Part shown: one piece after another, positions 5,731-6,612 of the stretch | Position numbering within the stretch: the first letter of the stretch is position 1 | Layout of the letters: every line of letters begins with the position of its first letter | Assembly: GCA_020718785.1 (NCBI GenBank) | Contig: DYRK01000332.1 | Coordinates: 1 to 6,612, forward strand | Source of the DNA: Desulfatirhabdium butyrativorans | GTDB lineage: Bacteria > Desulfobacterota > Desulfobacteria > Desulfobacterales > DYRK01 | Length of the DNA: 6,612 bases | Reading direction: 5' to 3' | Notes under the pieces: model-generated | What the model was told of the DNA's origin: nothing | Databases searched by the model: none | Seen by the model: only the letters and a program-made list of their open reading frames with translations | Made by a program: the position numbers and the translations under genes

Positions 5731-6228
5731 ATGATGAAGAAAAAAATCTGCATGCTGGGGGCTTTCTCCGTAGGGAAAACCAGCCTTGTGCAACGATTTG
5801 TGCAAAGTATTTTTTCCGACAGATATCTCACCACTGTCGGCGTAAAGATAGACAAAAAAATGCTGACCGCCGAAGGTCAGGACGTGGAACTCCTCCTCTG
5901 GGACATATACGGCGAAGATGAATTTCAGAAGGTGAAAACCTCTTATATGAGAGGTGCATCCGGATATTTTCTTGTGGTTGACGGAACCCGCAAAAGCACC
6001 CTTGAGACAGCATTCATCCTCAAAGAGAGAACCGAAGAGGCAGCGGGCAGGATTCCCTTTATCATGCTCCTGAACAAAGCAGATATTCAGAATGAATGGG
6101 AAATACGCGGGGATGCCATAGAAACACTCAGGGAACAGGGGATAAGTCTGATGAATACCAGCGCAAAGACAGGGCAGGGTGTGGAAGAGGCTTTTATGTC
6201 TCTGACGCGGACTATGATCAGACTATGA
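5731..6228 (+). CDS. Rab/Ras-like small GTPase
   Basis: This 165-aa single-domain protein has all small-GTPase motifs: G1 GAFSVGKTS (10-18), switch I T35 in LTTVGVKI, G3 WDIYGEDEF (57-65), G4 NKAD (115-118) and G5 SAKTG (144-148). Spacing and the WD before G3 are Rab-like. It belongs to the bacterial Ras-superfamily branch, not to MglA proper. F12 and S13 replace the Ras glycines, and Y60-G61-E62 replaces A59-G60-Q61, so the usual glutamine for water activation is absent. Hydrolysis may therefore depend on a partner protein (inference). There is no C-terminal cysteine for lipidation, as usual in bacteria, so membrane recruitment would need a partner such as the upstream OmpA/roadblock-like protein. 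The gene follows that one by 204 bases of palindromes. Its last codons lie in an 11-bp tandem repeat. Confidence 0.94.
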   Translation: MMKKKICMLGAFSVGKTSLVQRFVQSIFSDRYLTTVGVKIDKKMLTAEGQDVELLLWDIYGEDEFQKVKTSYMRGASGYFLVVDGTRKSTLETAFILKERTEEAAGRIPFIMLLNKADIQNEWEIRGDAIETLREQGISLMNTSAKTGQGVEEAFMSLTRTMIRL

Positions 6229-6241
6229 TTGGACTATGATT
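6209..6241 (+). repeat. 11-bp tandem repeat (GGACTATGATT), three units, overlapping the GTPase gene end
   Basis: The units are 6209-6219 (GGACTATGATC), 6220-6230 (AGACTATGATT) and 6231-6241 (GGACTATGATT). A related unit, GGACTGTGATT, occurs at 6256-6266, and inverted forms appear at 6306-6316, 6348-6358 and 6415-6425. The array encodes the last residues and the stop codon of the GTPase. Confidence 0.9.
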
Positions 6242-6255
6242 AAATGATGGAATGA

Positions 6256-6316
6256 GGACTGTGATTAAAGGAAGCAGGGTGGGCATTTAATGCCCACCCT
6301 GCTTGAATCAGAGTCC
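6256..6316. repeat. Nested long hairpin with a 33-bp near-perfect palindrome at its core
   Basis: The core 6272-6304 has 16-bp perfect arms (AAGCAGGGTGGGCATT and complement) around one T. Outside it, GGACTGTGATT (6256-6266) pairs 10 of 11 with AATCAGAGTCC (6306-6316). A further 15-bp pair, TGATTAAATGATGGA (6237-6251) and its exact complement (6314-6328), offers a competing outer stem. The core could help end transcription after the GTPase gene, but no T-tract follows, so I do not call it a terminator. Confidence 0.88.
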
Positions 6317-6430
6317 ATCATTTAATCAGATACATCACAGTAAAAGGAATCACAGTCCGTCATTTAATCAGACACATCACAGTAAAAGGACGGAATGAAA
6401 ACTGTGATTAAATGAATCATAGTCCGTCAT
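6305..6430. repeat. 42-bp direct repeat, two copies plus a truncated third
   Basis: Copy 1 is 6305-6346 and copy 2 is 6347-6388; they differ at three positions and share ATTTAATCAGA and ACATCACAGTAAAAGGA blocks. A third copy restarts at 6414 (GAATCATAGTCCGTCAT) and stops near 6430, just before the inverted-repeat element at 6438. Between copies 2 and 3, ACTGTGATT (6401-6409) and AATCATAGT (6415-6423) form a small hairpin. Confidence 0.85.
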
Positions 6431-6437
6431 CCAATCA

Positions 6438-6541
6438 CTCACCTTACGCATACAACCTGAGAACACTTGAGAAACTGAGTTTCTTTAAGAAACTCAGTTT
6501 CCGAAAATCGCTGATTTTTCGTTATATATGCGTAACGTGAG
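6438..6541. mobile_element. MITE-like element, 104 bp, with 15-bp terminal inverted repeats
   Basis: The left end CTCACCTTACGCATA (6438-6452) and the reverse complement of 6527-6541 (CTCACGTTACGCATA) match at 14 of 15 positions. Inside is a hairpin at 6471-6501 with 15-bp perfect arms (GAAACTGAGTTTCTT) around one T. AATCA occurs just outside both ends (6433-6437 and, two bases away, 6544-6548), which could be a remnant of a target duplication but is too short to prove it. There is no room for a transposase gene. It could instead be a structured intergenic repeat not moved by any transposase. Confidence 0.55.
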
Positions 6542-6612
6542 TTAATCAGAAAGGCAACGCTGATGCCGAAATCCGGCTGGTAGTCAAGGGCGCACAGGAG
6601 AATGACGAGGTT
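6541..6612 (+). other. Possible partial coding region at the window end (uncertain)
   Basis: One + frame is open for 24 codons from 6541, directly after a TGA at 6538-6540, and reads NQKGNADAEIRLVVKGAQ followed by ENDEV. The charged composition looks protein-like, but there is no ATG or ribosome binding site. It could be a gene fragment cut by the element at 6438-6541 or chance. The minus strand is also open here (a frame ending at the TGA complement at 6546-6548, and another crossing the repeat), so strand and reality are unresolved. Confidence 0.2.

Noticed and set aside
5333..5734. 133-codon + strand open frame
   Set aside because: It is out of frame with the OmpA gene in its first half and a palindrome translation (LVPKPGLGNERKK) in its second.
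6305..6430. CRISPR array
   Set aside because: The 42-bp units are adjacent without unique spacers of constant length, there are only two full copies, and no cas gene is present.

Overview
The window reads as a piece of a Gram-negative bacterial chromosome. Moderate base composition, an OmpA-type envelope protein, a long-form HflX, a Uma2 nuclease and many dispersed palindromic repeats suggest a repeat-rich, large-genome member of the Desulfobacterota, possibly a filamentous or gliding type such as Desulfonema and its relatives. The taxon is an inference from gene style and repeat style; no rRNA or tRNA is present. All recognisable genes are on the + strand.

Layout. Positions 1-123 are the last 40 codons of the replicative helicase gene dnaB. 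A Uma2-family PD-(D/E)XK protein (136-849) follows, with its ribosome binding site overlapping the dnaB stop codon. hflX (852-2489), a ribosome-associated GTPase with a long N-terminal extension, starts two bases after the Uma2 stop. These three look like a tightly packed, co-translated group. A 288-base spacer (2490-2777) holds GTTCCC-type palindromes.

The second half (2778-6228) is the interesting part. It has three consecutive genes: a coiled-coil protein of 267 aa; a 637-aa protein joining a cytoplasmic roadblock/longin-like domain, one transmembrane helix, BON-like periplasmic modules and a C-terminal OmpA peptidoglycan-binding domain; and a 165-aa Rab/Ras-like small GTPase. Together they look like an envelope-anchored small-GTPase module. 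The roadblock-like domain is a plausible regulator or docking site for the GTPase, as MglB is for MglA in myxobacteria. The coiled-coil protein could be a scaffold. I believe similar gene sets occur in other Gram-negative bacteria, but I know of no assigned function. A role in polarity, gliding or cell-envelope organisation is inference.

Every junction of this module carries a different repeat class: GTTCCC palindromes before the coiled-coil gene; a 7-bp tandem repeat that supplies the GTG start region of the OmpA gene; a cluster of hairpins between the OmpA gene and the GTPase gene; and 11-bp tandem repeats that encode the last residues of the GTPase. Beyond 6228 the DNA is almost wholly repeats: nested hairpins, a 42-bp direct repeat, and a 104-bp MITE-like element with 15-bp terminal inverted repeats around a perfect-armed hairpin. 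The last 72 bases are open in one + frame and may belong to a further gene, but this is uncertain.
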